Under the pieces are notes generated by a model. It ran no database searches. It worked only from the letters and a program-made list of their open reading frames with translations, and was not told the origin of the DNA. Source: Luzula sylvatica (lineage: Eukaryota; Streptophyta; Magnoliopsida; Poales; Juncaceae). Taken from it: a stretch of 64,000 nt of DNA. Position 1 is the stretch's first letter; each line of letters begins with the position of its first letter. Shown here piece after piece: positions 50,947 to 62,903 of the stretch. The DNA lies in NCBI GenBank assembly GCA_946800325.1, contig OX326959.1, positions 35,640,908-35,704,907 of the forward strand. The letters run 5' to 3'. The position numbers and the translations under genes are program-made.

Positions 50947-53405
50947 GTACGACATGAAAATTGAGTATTTTGCTTGTTTTATACTTCAATTTTAACATAT
51001 TTAAAAAAATATCTTAATTAATTTTTTTGAAGGTGTTAGACTTCTGTTTTTGCATTTTTAAGAAAATTTGAAAAAAATGAAATTTGTGTGTGTTAGTCTT
51101 CTATTACGGAGTATTTTGAGTACGATATGAAAATTGAGTATTTTGCATGTGTTACACTAAAATTTTAAAATTTTTTGAAAAAATGTCTTAATTGAATTTT
51201 TTTTAAGGTGTTAGACTTCAGTTTTTGCATTTTTAAGAGATTTTTGAAAAAATTGAAGTTTGTGCGTGTAAGTCTTCAATTACGAAGTATTTTGAGTACG
51301 ACATGAAAATTGAGTATTTTTCATGTTTTATACTTCAATTTTAACATTTTTTTAAAATATATTAATTGAATTTTTTGAAGGTGTTAGACTTCTATTTTTG
51401 CATTTTTCAGAAAATTTTTAAAAAATTGAAATTTGTTCGTGTTAGTTCAATTACGTAGTATGTTGAGTACGACATGAAAATTGAATATTTGGCTTGTGTT
51501 ACACTGCAATTTTGACTTTTTTAAAAAAAAATTTCTTAATTTAACTTTTCGAAGTTGTTAGACTTCAATTTTTGCATTTTTAAGAAATTTTTAAAAAATT
51601 GAAATGTGGGTGTGTTAGTCTTCAATTACGGAGTATTTTGAGTACGACATAAAAATTGAGTATTTAGCTTGTTTTATACTTCAATTTTAAAATATTTTAA
51701 AAAATATCTTAATTAAATTTTTTGAAGGTGTTAGACTTCTGTTATTGCATTTTTAAGAAAATTTGAAAATAATGAAATTTGTGTGTGTTAGTCTTCAATT
51801 ACGGTGTATTTTGAGTACGATATGAAAATTGAGTATTTTACATGTCTTACACTAAAATTTGAACATTTTAAAAAAAAAATCTTAATTAAATTTTTTAAAG
51901 GTGTTAGACTTCTGTTTTTGCATTTTTAAGAAAATTTGAAAAAAATGAAATTTGTGTGTGTTAGTCTTCAATTACGGTGTATTTTGAGTACGATATGAAA
52001 ATTGAGTATTTTGCATGTGTTAGACTAAAATTTTAAATTTGACTTCAGTTTTTGCATTTTTAAGATATTTTTGAAAAAATTGAAATTTGTGCATGTTAGT
52101 CTTCAATTACGAAGTATTTTGAGTACGACATGAAAATTGAGTATTTTTCTTGTTTTATACTTCAATTTTAACATTTTTTTTAAATATATTAATTGAATTT
52201 TTTGAATGTGTTAGACTTCTATTTTTGCATTTTTCAGCAAAATTTTAAAAAATTGAAATCTGTTCGTGTTAGTCTTTAATTACGGAATATGTTGAGTACG
52301 ACATGAAAATTGAGTATTTGGCTTGTGTTACACTGCAATTTTAACTTTTTTACAAAAAAATTTCTTAATTTAATTTTTCGAAGGTGTTAGACTTCAATTT
52401 TTGCATTTTGAAGAAATTTTAAAAAAATTGAAATGTGTGTGTGTTAGTCTTCAATTACGGAGTATTTTACGTACGAAATGAAAATAGTTTATTTGGCTTG
52501 TGTTACACTTAAATTTTAACATTTTTTTCAAAAATATCATAATTGATTTTTTTGAAGGTGTTGGACTAATGTTTTTGCATTTTTATGAAAATTTGGAAAA
52601 AAATTGAAATTTGTGTGTGTTAGTCTTCAATTACGGAGTATTTTTTGTTCAACATGAAAATTGAGTATTTGGCTAGTGTTACACTGCAATTTTAACTTTT
52701 TTTCGAAAAAATATCTTAATTTAAGGTTTTAGACTTCAATTTTAGCATTTTTAAGAAATTTTTAAAAAATTGAAATTTGTGTGTGTTAGTCTTCAATTAT
52801 GGAGTATTTTGAGTACGATTAAAAATTGAGTATTTGGCTTGTTTTATACTTCAATTTTAACCTAATTTAAAAAATATCATAATTAAATTTTTTGAAGGTG
52901 TTTGACTTCTATTTTAGCATTTTTAAGAAAATTTGAAAAAATTGAAATTTGTGTGTGTTAGTCTTCAATTAAGGAGTATTTTGAGTACGATATGAAAATT
53001 GACTATTTAGCATGTGTTACACTAAAAATTTGACATTTTTTAAAAAAATATCTTCATTGAATTTTTTGAAGGTGTTAGACTTCAGTTTTTGAATTTTTAA
53101 GAGATTTTAGAAAAAATTGAAATTTGTGTGTGTTATTCTTCAATTATGGAGTATTTTGAGTACGACATGAAAATTGGGTATTTTGCTTGTTTTATACTTC
53201 AATTTTAAAATATTTTAAAAAATATCTTAATTAAATTTTTTTAAGGTGTTAGATTTCTGTCATTGCATTTTTAGGAAAATTTGAAAAAAATGAAATTTAT
53301 GTGTGTTAGTCTTCAATTACGGAGTATTTTGAGTACGACATGAAAACTGAGTATTTTGCTTGTTTTATACTTCAATTTTAACATGTCTAAAAAAATATCT
53401 TAATT
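50947..53405. repeat. Diverged block, homologous to 30634-33090
   Basis: It is collinear with the earlier block at offsets of 20,311-20,313, including the 135-bp monomer at 51958-52092 and the shortened TTTAAGGTTTTAGAC near 52722. The two blocks lie on either side of the gap and the 18-monomer array. Confidence 0.8.
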
Positions 53406-54370
53406 AAATTTTTTGAAGGTCTTAGACTTCTGTTTTTGCATTTTTAAGAAAATTTGAAAAAATTGAAATTTGTGTGTGTTAGTCTTATATTACGGAGTAT
53501 TTTGAGTACGATATCAAAATTGAGTATTTTACATGCGTTACACAAAAATTTGAACATTTTTAAAAAAAAATCTTAATTGAATTTTGTGAAGGAGTTAGAC
53601 TTCAATTTTTGCATTTTTAAGAGATTTTTGAAAAAATTGAAATTTGTGCGTGTTAGTCTTCAATTACGAAGTATTTAGAGTATGACATGAAAATTGAGTA
53701 TTTTTCTTGTTTTATACTTCAATTTTAACATTTTTTTTAATTTATGAATTGAATTTTTTGAAGGTGTTAGACTTCTATTTTAGCATTTTTCAGAAAATTT
53801 TTAAAATATTGAAATTTTTTCGTGTTAGTCTTCAATTACGGAGTATGTTGAGTACGACATGAAAATTGAGAATTTGGCTTGTGTTACACTGCAATTTTAA
53901 CTGTTTTTCAAAAAAATTTCTTAATTTAATTTTTCGAAGGTGTTAGACTTCAATTTTTGCATTTTGAAGAAATTTTTAAAAAATTGAAATGTGTGTGTGT
54001 TAGTCTTCAATTACGGAGTATTTTATGTACGAAATGAAAATTGTTTATTTGGCTTGTGTTACACTTAAATTTTAACATTTTTTTCAAAAATATCATAATA
54101 GATTTTTTTGAAGGTGTTGGACTAATGTTTTTGCATTTTTATGAAAATTTGGAAAAAATTGAAATTTGTGTGTGTTAGTCTTCAATTACGGAGTATTTTT
54201 TGTTCAACATGAAAATTGAGTATTTTGCTAGTGTTACACTGCAATTTTAACTTTTTTTTCGAAAAAATATCTTAATTTAAGGTTTTAGACTTCAATTTTA
54301 GCATTTTTAAGAAATTTTTTAAAAATTGAACTTTGTGTGTGTGAGTCTTCAATTATGGAGTATTTTGAGT
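53406..54370. repeat. Mixed monomers ending at a mid-monomer junction
   Basis: It begins with monomers resembling 1440-1900 (TTTTGTGAAGGAGTTAGAC) and continues with a second short run like 52480-52800, including another TTTAAGGTTTTAGAC near 54277. It ends where ATTATGGAGTATTTTGAGT in sub-repeat A runs straight into TTAAATTTATTAATTG from sub-repeat B. Confidence 0.7.
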
Positions 54371-57300
54371 TTAAATTTATTAATTGAATTTTTTGAAGGT
54401 GTTAGACTTCTATTTTAGCATTTTTCAGAAAATTTTTAAAAAATTGAAATTTTTTCGTATTAGTCTTCAATTACGGAGTATTTTGAGTACGATATGAAAA
54501 TTGAGTATTTTACATGTGTTACACTAAAATTTGAGCATTTTTAAAAAAAAATATCTTAATTTAATTTTTTGAAGGTGTTCGACTTCAATTTTTGCATTTT
54601 TAACAGATTTTTGAAAAAATTGAAATTTCTGCGTGTTAGTCTTCAATTACGAAGTATTTTGAGTATGACAAGAAAATTGAGTATTTTTCTTGTTTTATAC
54701 TTCAATTTTAACATTTTTTTTAAATTTATTAATTGAATTTTTTGAAGGTGTTAGACTTCTATTTTAGCATTTTTCAGAAAAAAAATTTCGTGTTAGTCTT
54801 CAATTACGGAGTATTTTGAGTACGATATGAAAATTGAATTTTTTACATGTGTTACACTAAAATTTGAGCATTTTTTTTAAATTTATTAATTGAATTTTTT
54901 GAAGGTGTTCGACTTCAATTTTTGTATTTTTCAGAAGATTTTTGAAAAAATTGAAATTTCTGCGTGTTAGTCTTCAATTACGAAGTATTTTGAGTATGAC
55001 ATGAAAATTGAGTATTTTTCTTTTTTTATACTTCAATTTTAAAATTTTTTTTAAATTTATTAATTGAATTTTTTGAAGGTGTTAGACTTCTATTTTAGCA
55101 TTTTTCAGAAAATTTTTAAAAAATTGAAATTTTTTCGTGTTAGTCTTCAATTACGGAGTATGTTGAGTACGACATGAAAATTGAGTATTTGGCTTGTGTT
55201 ACACTGCAATTTTAACTTTTTTTCGAAAAAATATCTTAATTTTTATACTTCAATTTTAACATATTTTAAAAAATACCTTAATTAAATATTTTGAAGGTGT
55301 TACACTTCTGTTATTACATTTTTAAGAAAATTTGAAAAAATTGAAATTTGTGTGTGTTAGTCTTCAATTACGTAGTATTTTGACTACGATATGAAAATTG
55401 AGTATTTTGCATGTGTTACACTAAAATTTTAAAAAAATTAAAAAAAATATCTTAATTGAATTTTTTGAAGGTGTTAAACTTCTGTTTTTGAATTTTTAAG
55501 AGATTTTAAAAAAAATTGAAATTTGTGTGTGTTATTCTTCAATTACGGAGTATTTTGAGTACACATGAAAATTGAGTATTTTGCTTGTTTTATACTTCAA
55601 TTTTAACATATTTAAAAAAATATCTTAATTAATTTTTTTGAAGGTGTTAGACTTCTGTTTTTGCATTTTTAAGAAAATTTGAAAAAAATGAAATTTGTGT
55701 GTGTTAGTCTTCAATTACGGAGTATTTTGAGTACGATATGAAAATTGAGTATTTTGCATGTGTTACACTAAAATTTTAAAATTTTTTGAAAAAATGTCTT
55801 TATTGAATTTTTTGAAGGTGTTAGACTTCAGTTTTTGCATTTTTAAGAGATTATTGAAAAAATTGAAGTTTGTGCGTGTTATTCTTCAATTACGAAGTAT
55901 TTTGAGTACGACATGAAAATTGAGTATTTTGCTTGTTTTATACTTCAATTTTAACATGTTTAAAAAAATATCTTAATTAAATTTTTTTAAGGTCTTAGAC
56001 TTCTGTTTTTGCATTTTTAAGAAAATTTGAAAAAATTGAAATTTGTGTGTGTTAGTCTTCTATTACGGAGTATTTTGTGTACGATATGAAAATTGAGTAT
56101 TTTACATGTGTTACACAAAAATTTGAACATTTTAAAAAAAAAATCTTAATTGAATTTTGTGAAGGAGTTAGACTTCAATTTTTGCATTTTTAAGAGATTT
56201 TTGAAAAAATTGAAATTTGTGCGTGTTAGTCTTCAATTACGAAGTATTTAGAGTATGACATGAAAATTGAGTATTGTTCTTGTTTTATACTTCAATTTTA
56301 ACATTTTTTTTTATTTATTAATTGAATTTTTTGAAGGTGTTAGACTTCTATTTTAGCATTTTTCAGAAAATTTTTAAAATATTGAAATTTTTTCGTGTTA
56401 GTCGTCAATTACGGAGTATGTTGAGTACGACATGAAAATTGAGAATTTGGCTTGTGTTACACTGCAATTTTAACTTTTTTTCAAAAAAAAATCTTAATTT
56501 AATTTTTCGAAGGTGTTAGACTTCAATTTTTGCATTTTTAAGAAATTTTTGAAAAAATTGAAATTTGTGTGTGTTAGTCTTCAATTACGGAGTATTTTGA
56601 GTACGACATGAAAATTGAGTATTTTGCTTGTTTTATACTTCAATTTTAACAAGTTTAAAAAAATATCTTAATTAAATTTTTTGAAGGTCTTAGACTTCTG
56701 TTTTTGCATTTTTAAGAAAATTTGAAAAAATTGAAATTTGTGTATGTTAGTCTTCAATTACGGAGTATTTTGAGTACGATATGAAAATTGAGTATTTTAC
56801 ATGTGTTACACTAAAATTTGAACCTTTCTAAAAAAAATATCTTAATTGAATTTTTTGAAGGTGTTTTTGCATTTTTAAGAGATTTTTGAAAAAATTGAAA
56901 TTTGTGCGTGTTAGTCTTCAATTACGAAGTATTTTGAGTATGACATGAAAATTAAATATTTTTCTTGTTTTATACTTCAATTTTAACATTTTTTTTAAAT
57001 TTATTAATTGAATTTTTTTAAGGTGTTAGACTTATATTTTAGCATTTTTCAGAAAATTTTGAAAAAATTGAAATTTTTTCGTGTTAGTCTTCAATTACGG
57101 AGTATGTTGAGTTCGACATGAAAATTGAGTATTTGGCTTGTGTTACACTGCAATTTTGACTTTTTTTCAAAAAAAATTCTTAATTTAATTTTTCGAAGGT
57201 GTTAGACTTCAATTTTTGCATTTTTAAGAAATTTCTGAAAAAATTGAAATTTGTGTGTGTTAGTCTTCAATTACGGAGTATTTTACGTACGACATGAAAA

Positions 57301-57998
57301 TTTAGTATTTAGCTTGTTTTATACTTCAATTTTAACATATTTTAAAAAATACCTTAATTAAATATTTTGAAGGTGTTACACTTCTGTTATTGCATTTTTA
57401 AGAAAATTTGAAAAAAATGAAATTTGCCTATGTTAGTCTTCAATTACGGTGTATTTTGAGTACGATATGAAAATTGAGTATTTTGCATGTGTTACACTAA
57501 AATTTTAAATTTGACTTCAGTTTTTGCATTTTTAAGATATTTTTGAAAAAATTGAAATTTGTGCGTGTTAGTCTTCAATTACGAAGTATTTTGAGTACGA
57601 CATGAAAATTGAGTATTTTTTTTGTTTTATACTTCAATTTTAACATTTTTTTTAAATTTATTAATTGAATTTTTTGAAGGTGTTAGACTTCTATTTTATC
57701 ATTTTTCAGAAAATTTTTAAAAAATTGAAATTTTTTCGTGTTAGTCTTCAATTACGGAGTATTTTGAGTACGATATGAAAATTGAGTATTTTACATGTGT
57801 TACACTAAAATTTGAGCATTTGTAAAAAAAATATCTTAATTGAATTTTTTGAAGGTGTTCGACTTCAATTTTTGCATTTTTAAGAGATTTTTGAAAAAAT
57901 TGAAATTTCTTGGTGTTAGTCTTCAATTACGAAGTATTTTGAGTATGACATGAAAATTGAGTATTTTTCTTGTTTTATACTTCAATTTTAACATTTTT
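54371..57998. repeat. ~3.63-kb unit (21 monomers), copy 1
   Basis: It matches the next stretch at offsets of 3,627 (217-bp composite monomer, 55231/58858), 3,629 (AACCTTTCTA, 56821/60450) and 3,639 (135-bp monomer, 57511/61150). The drift comes mainly from a 13-base loss near 56863, where GAAGGTGTTTTTGC lacks the usual TAGACTTCAAT. Monomer types are those of the first 1.8 kb of the window. Confidence 0.83.
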
Positions 57999-58763
57999 TT
58001 TAAATTTATTAATTGAATTTTTTGAAGGTGTTAGACTTCTATTTTAGCATTTTTCAGAAAATTTTTAAAAAATTGAAATTTTTTCGTGTTAGTCTTCAAT
58101 TACGGAGTATTTTGAGTACGATATGAAAATTGAGTATTTTACATGTGTTACACTAAAATTTGAGCATTTTTAAAAAAACTATCTTAATTGAATTTTTTGA
58201 AGGTGTTCGACTTCAATTTTTGCATTTTTAAGAGATTTTTGAAAAAATTGAAATTTCTGCGTGTTAGTCTTCAATTACGAAGTATTTTGAGTATGACATG
58301 AAAATTGAGTATTTTTCTTGTTTTATACTTCAATTTTAACATTTTTTTTAAATTTATTAATTGAATTTTTTGAAGGTGTTAGACTTCTATTTTAGCATTT
58401 TTCAGAAAAAAATTTCGTGTTAGTCTTCAATTACGGAGTATTTTGAGTACGATATGAAAATTGAGTATTTTACATGTGTTACAATAAAATTTGAGCATTT
58501 TTTTTAAATTTATTAATTGAATTTTTTGAAGGTGTTCGACTTCAATTTTTGCATTTTTCAGAAGATTTTTGAAAAAATTGAAATTTCTGCGTGTTAGTGT
58601 TCAATTACGAAGTATTTTGAGTATGACATGAAAATTGACTATTTTTCTTGTTTTATACTTCAATTTTAACATTTTTTTTAAATTTATTAAGTGAATTTTT
58701 TGAAGGTGTTAGACTTCTTTTTTAGCATTTTTCAGAAAATTTTTAAAAAATTGAAATTTTTTC
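57738..58763. repeat. Three tandem dimers, second occurrence
   Basis: Monomer starts at 57738, 57913, 58086, 58261, 58417, 58591 and 58764 give dimers of 348, 331 and 347 bp, the same as at 13169-14194. Both runs are followed directly by a 217-bp composite monomer. The two blocks are 44,569 bp apart. Confidence 0.8.
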
Positions 58764-61203
58764 GTGTTAGTCTTCAATTACGGAGTATGTTGAGTACGAC
58801 ATGAAAATTGAGTATTTGGCTTGTATTACACTGCAATTTTAACTTTTTTTCGAAAAAATATCTTAATTTTTATACTTCAATTTTAACATTTTTTAAAAAA
58901 TACCTTAATTAAATATTTTGAAGGTGTTACACTTCTGTTATTACATTTTTAAGAAAATTTGAAAAAATTGAAATTTGTGTGTGTTAGTCTTCAATTACGT
59001 AGTATTTTGACTACGATATGAAAATTGAGTATTTTGCATGTGTTAAACTAAAATTTTAAAAAAATTTTAAAAAATATCTTAATTGAATTTTTTTGAAGGT
59101 GTTAAACTTCTGTTTTTGAATTTTTAAGAGATTTTAAAAAAAATTGAAATTTGTGTGTGTTATTCTACAATTACGGAGTATTTTGAGTACGACATGAAAA
59201 TTGAGTATTTTGCTTGTTTTATACTTCAATTTTAACATATTTAAAAAAATATCTTAATTAATTTTTTTGAAGGTGTTAGACTTCTGTTTTTGCATTTTTA
59301 AGAAAATTTGAAAAAAATGAAATTTGTGTGTGTTAGTCTTCAATTACGGAGTATTTTGAGTACGATATGAAAATTGAGTATTTTGCATGTGTTACACTAA
59401 AATTTTAAAATTTTTTGAAAAAATGTCTTTATTGAATTTTTTGAAGGTGTTAGACTTCAGTTTTTGCATTTTTAAGAGATTTTTGAAAAAATTGAAGTTT
59501 GTGCGTGTTAGTCTTCAATTACGAAGTATTTTGAGTACGACATGAAAATTGAGTATTTTGCTTGTTTTATACTTCAATTTTAACATGTTTAAAAAAATAT
59601 CTTAATTAAATTTTTTGAAGGTCTTAGACTTCTGTTTTTGCATTTTTATGAAAATTTGAAAAAATTGAAATTTGTGTGTGTTAGTCTTCTATTACGGAGT
59701 ATTTTGTGTACGATATGAAAATTGAGTATTTTACATGTGTTACACAAAAATTTGAACATTTTAAAAAAAAAATCTTAATTGAATTTTGTGAAGGAGTTAG
59801 ACTTCAATTTTTGCATTTTTAAGAGATTTTTGAAAAAATTGAAATTTGTGCGTGTTAGTCTTCAATTACGAAGTATTTAGAGTATGACATGAAAATTGAG
59901 TATTTTTCTTGTTTTATACTTCAATTTTAACATTTTTTTTAATTTATTAATTGAATTTTTTGAAGGTGTTAGACTTCTATTTTAGCATTTTTCAGAAAAT
60001 TTTTAAAATATTGAAATTTTTTCGTGTTAGTCGTCAATTACGGAGTATGTTGAGTACGACATGAAAATTGAGAATTTGGCTTGTGTTACACTGCAATTTT
60101 AACTTTTTTTCAAAAAAAAATCTTAATTTAATTTTTCGAAGGTGTTAGACTTCAATTTTTGCATTTTTAAGAAATTTTTGAAAAAATTGAAATTTGTGTG
60201 TGTTAGTCTTCAATTACGGAGTATTTTGAGTACCACATGAAAATTGAGTATTTTGCTTGTTTTATACTTCAATTTTAACATGCTTAAAAAAATATCTTAA
60301 TTAAATTTTTTGAAGGTCTTAGACTTCTGTTTTTGCATTTTTAAAAAAATTTGAAAAAATTGAAATTTGTGTATGTTAGTCTTCAATTACGGAGTATTTT
60401 GAGTACGATATGAAAATTGAGTATTTTACATGTGTTACACTAAAATTTGAACCTTTCTAAAAAAAATATCTTAATTGAATTTTTTGAAGGTGTTAGACTT
60501 CAATTTTTGCATTTTTAAGAGATTTTTGAAAAAATTGAAATTTGTGCGTGTTAGTCTTCAATTACGAAGTATTTTGAGTATGACATGAAAATTGAATATT
60601 TTTCTTGTTTTATACTTCAATTTTAACATTTTTTTAAAATTTATTAATTGAATTTTTTTAAGGTGTTAGACTTATATTTTAGCATTTTTCAGAAAATTTT
60701 TAAAAAATTGAAAATTTTCGTGTTAGTCTTCAATTACGGAGTATGTTGAGTTCGACATGAAAATTGAGTATTTGGCTTGTGTTACACTGCAATTTTGACT
60801 TTTTTTCAAAAAAAATTCTTAATTTAATTTTTCGAAGGTGTTAGACTTCAATTTTTGCATTTTTAAGAAATTTCTGAAAAAATTGAAATTTGTGTGTGTT
60901 AGTCTTCAATTACGGAGTATTTTACGTACGACATGAAAATTTAGTATTTAGCTTGTTTTATACTTCAATTTTAACATATTTTAAAAAATACCTTAATTAA
61001 ATATTTTGAAGGTGTTACACTTCTGTTATTGCATTTTTAAGAAAATTTGAAAAAAATGAAATTTGCCTGTGTTAGTCTTCAATTACGGTGTATTTTGAGT
61101 ACGATATGAAAATTGAGTATTTTGCATGTGTTACACTAAAATTTTAAATTTGACTTCAGTTTTTGCATTTTTAAGATATTTTTGAAAAAATTGAAATTTG
61201 TGC
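57999..61203. repeat. ~3.63-kb unit, copy 2 (truncated at right)
   Basis: It is collinear with 54371 to about 57570, including the 156-bp and 217-bp monomers and the AACCTTTCTA variant. Its right part, from 59505, is also the first copy of the 1.70-kb HOR. Near 61204-61260 it switches back to the type at 59550 instead of continuing as copy 1 does. Confidence 0.8.
59505..61203. repeat. 10-monomer HOR (1.70 kb), copy 1
   Basis: AAGGAGTTAG occurs at 59791, 61490 and 63190, and AACCTTTCTA or its variant at 60450, 62149 and 63849, giving a 1,699-1,700 bp period. The unit holds ten monomers, nine of about 174 bp and one of 135 bp. Confidence 0.9.
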
Positions 61204-62903
61204 GTGTTAGTCTTCAATTACGAAGTATTTTGAGTACGACATGAAAATTGAGTATTTTGCTTGTTTTATACTTCAATTTTAACATGTTTAAAAAAATATC
61301 TTAATTAAAATTTTTGAAGGTCTTAAACTTCTGTTTTTGCATTTTTAAGAAAATTTGAAAAAATTGAAATTTGTGTGTGTTAGTCTTCTATTACGGAGTA
61401 TTTTGTGTACGATATGAAAATTGAGTATTTTACATGTGTTACACAAAAATTTGAACATTTTTAAAAAAAAATCTTAATTGAATTTTGTGAAGGAGTTAGA
61501 CTTCAATTTTTGCATTTTTAAGAGATTTTTGAAAAAATTGAAATTTGTGCGTGTTAGTCTTCAATTACGAAGTATTTAGAGTATGACATGAAAATTGAGT
61601 ATTTTTCTTGTTTTATACTTCAATTTTAACATTTTTTTTAATTTATTAATTGAATTTTTTGAAGGTGTTAGACTTCTATTTTAGCATTTTTCAGAAAATT
61701 TTTAAAATATTGAAATTTTTTCGTGTTAGTCGTCAATTACGGAGTATGTTGAGTACGACATGAAAATTGAGAATTTGGCTTGTGTTACACTGCAATTTTA
61801 ACTTTTTTTCAAAAAAAAATCTTAATTTAATTTTTCGAAGGTGTTAGACTTCAATTTTTGCATTTTTAAGAAATTTTTGAAAAAATTGAAATTTGTGTGT
61901 GTTAGTCTTCAATTACGGAGTATTTTGAGTACGACATGAAAATTGAGTATTTTGCTTGTTTTATACTTCAATTTTAACATGTTTAAAAAAATATCTTAAT
62001 TAAATTTTTTGAAGGTCTTAGACTTCTGTTTTTGCATTTTTAAGAAAATTTGAAAAAATTGAAATTTGTGTATGTTAGTCTTCAATTACGGAGTATTTTG
62101 AGTACGATATGAAAATTGAGTATTTTACATGTGTTACACTAAAATTTGAACCTTTCTAAAAAAAATATCTTAATTGAATTTTTTGAAGGTGTTAGACTTA
62201 AATTTTTGCATTTTTAAGAGATTTTTGAAAAAATTGAAATTTGTTCGTGTTAGTCTTCAATTACGAAGTATTTTGAGTATGACATGAAAATTGAATATTT
62301 TTCTTGTTTTATACTTCAATTTTAACATTTTTTTAAAATTTATTAATTGAATTTTTTTAAGGTGTTAGACTTATATTTTAGCATTTTTCAGAAAATTTTT
62401 AAAAAATTGAAATTTTTTCGTGTTAGTCTTCAATTACGGAGTATGTTGAGTTCGACATGAAAATTGAGTATTTGGCTTGTGTTACACTGCAATTTTGACT
62501 TTTTTTCAAAAAAAATTCTTAATTTAATTTTTTGAAGGTGTTAGACTTCAATTTTTGCATTTTTAAGAAATTTCTGAAAAAATTGAAATTTGTGTGTGTT
62601 AGTCTTCAATTACGGAGTATTTTACGTACGACATGAAAATTTAGTATTTAGCTTGTTTTATACTTCAATTTTAACATATTTTAAAAAATACCTTAATTAA
62701 ATATTTTGAAGGTGTTACACTTCTGTTATTGCATTTTTAAGAAAATTTGAAAAAAATGAAATTTGCCTGTGTTAGTCTTCAATTACGGTGTATTTTGAGT
62801 ACGATATGAAAATTGAGTATTTTGCATGTGTTACACTAAAATTTTAAATTTGACTTCAGTTTTTGCATTTTTAAGATATTTTTGAAAAAATTGAAATTTG
62901 TGC
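61204..62903. repeat. 10-monomer HOR, copy 2
   Basis: It is 1,700 bp long and collinear with copy 1. Private differences include AAATTTTTGAAGG near 61309 and GTCTTAAACTTC near 61321. The 135-bp monomer closes the unit (62769-62903). Confidence 0.9.
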
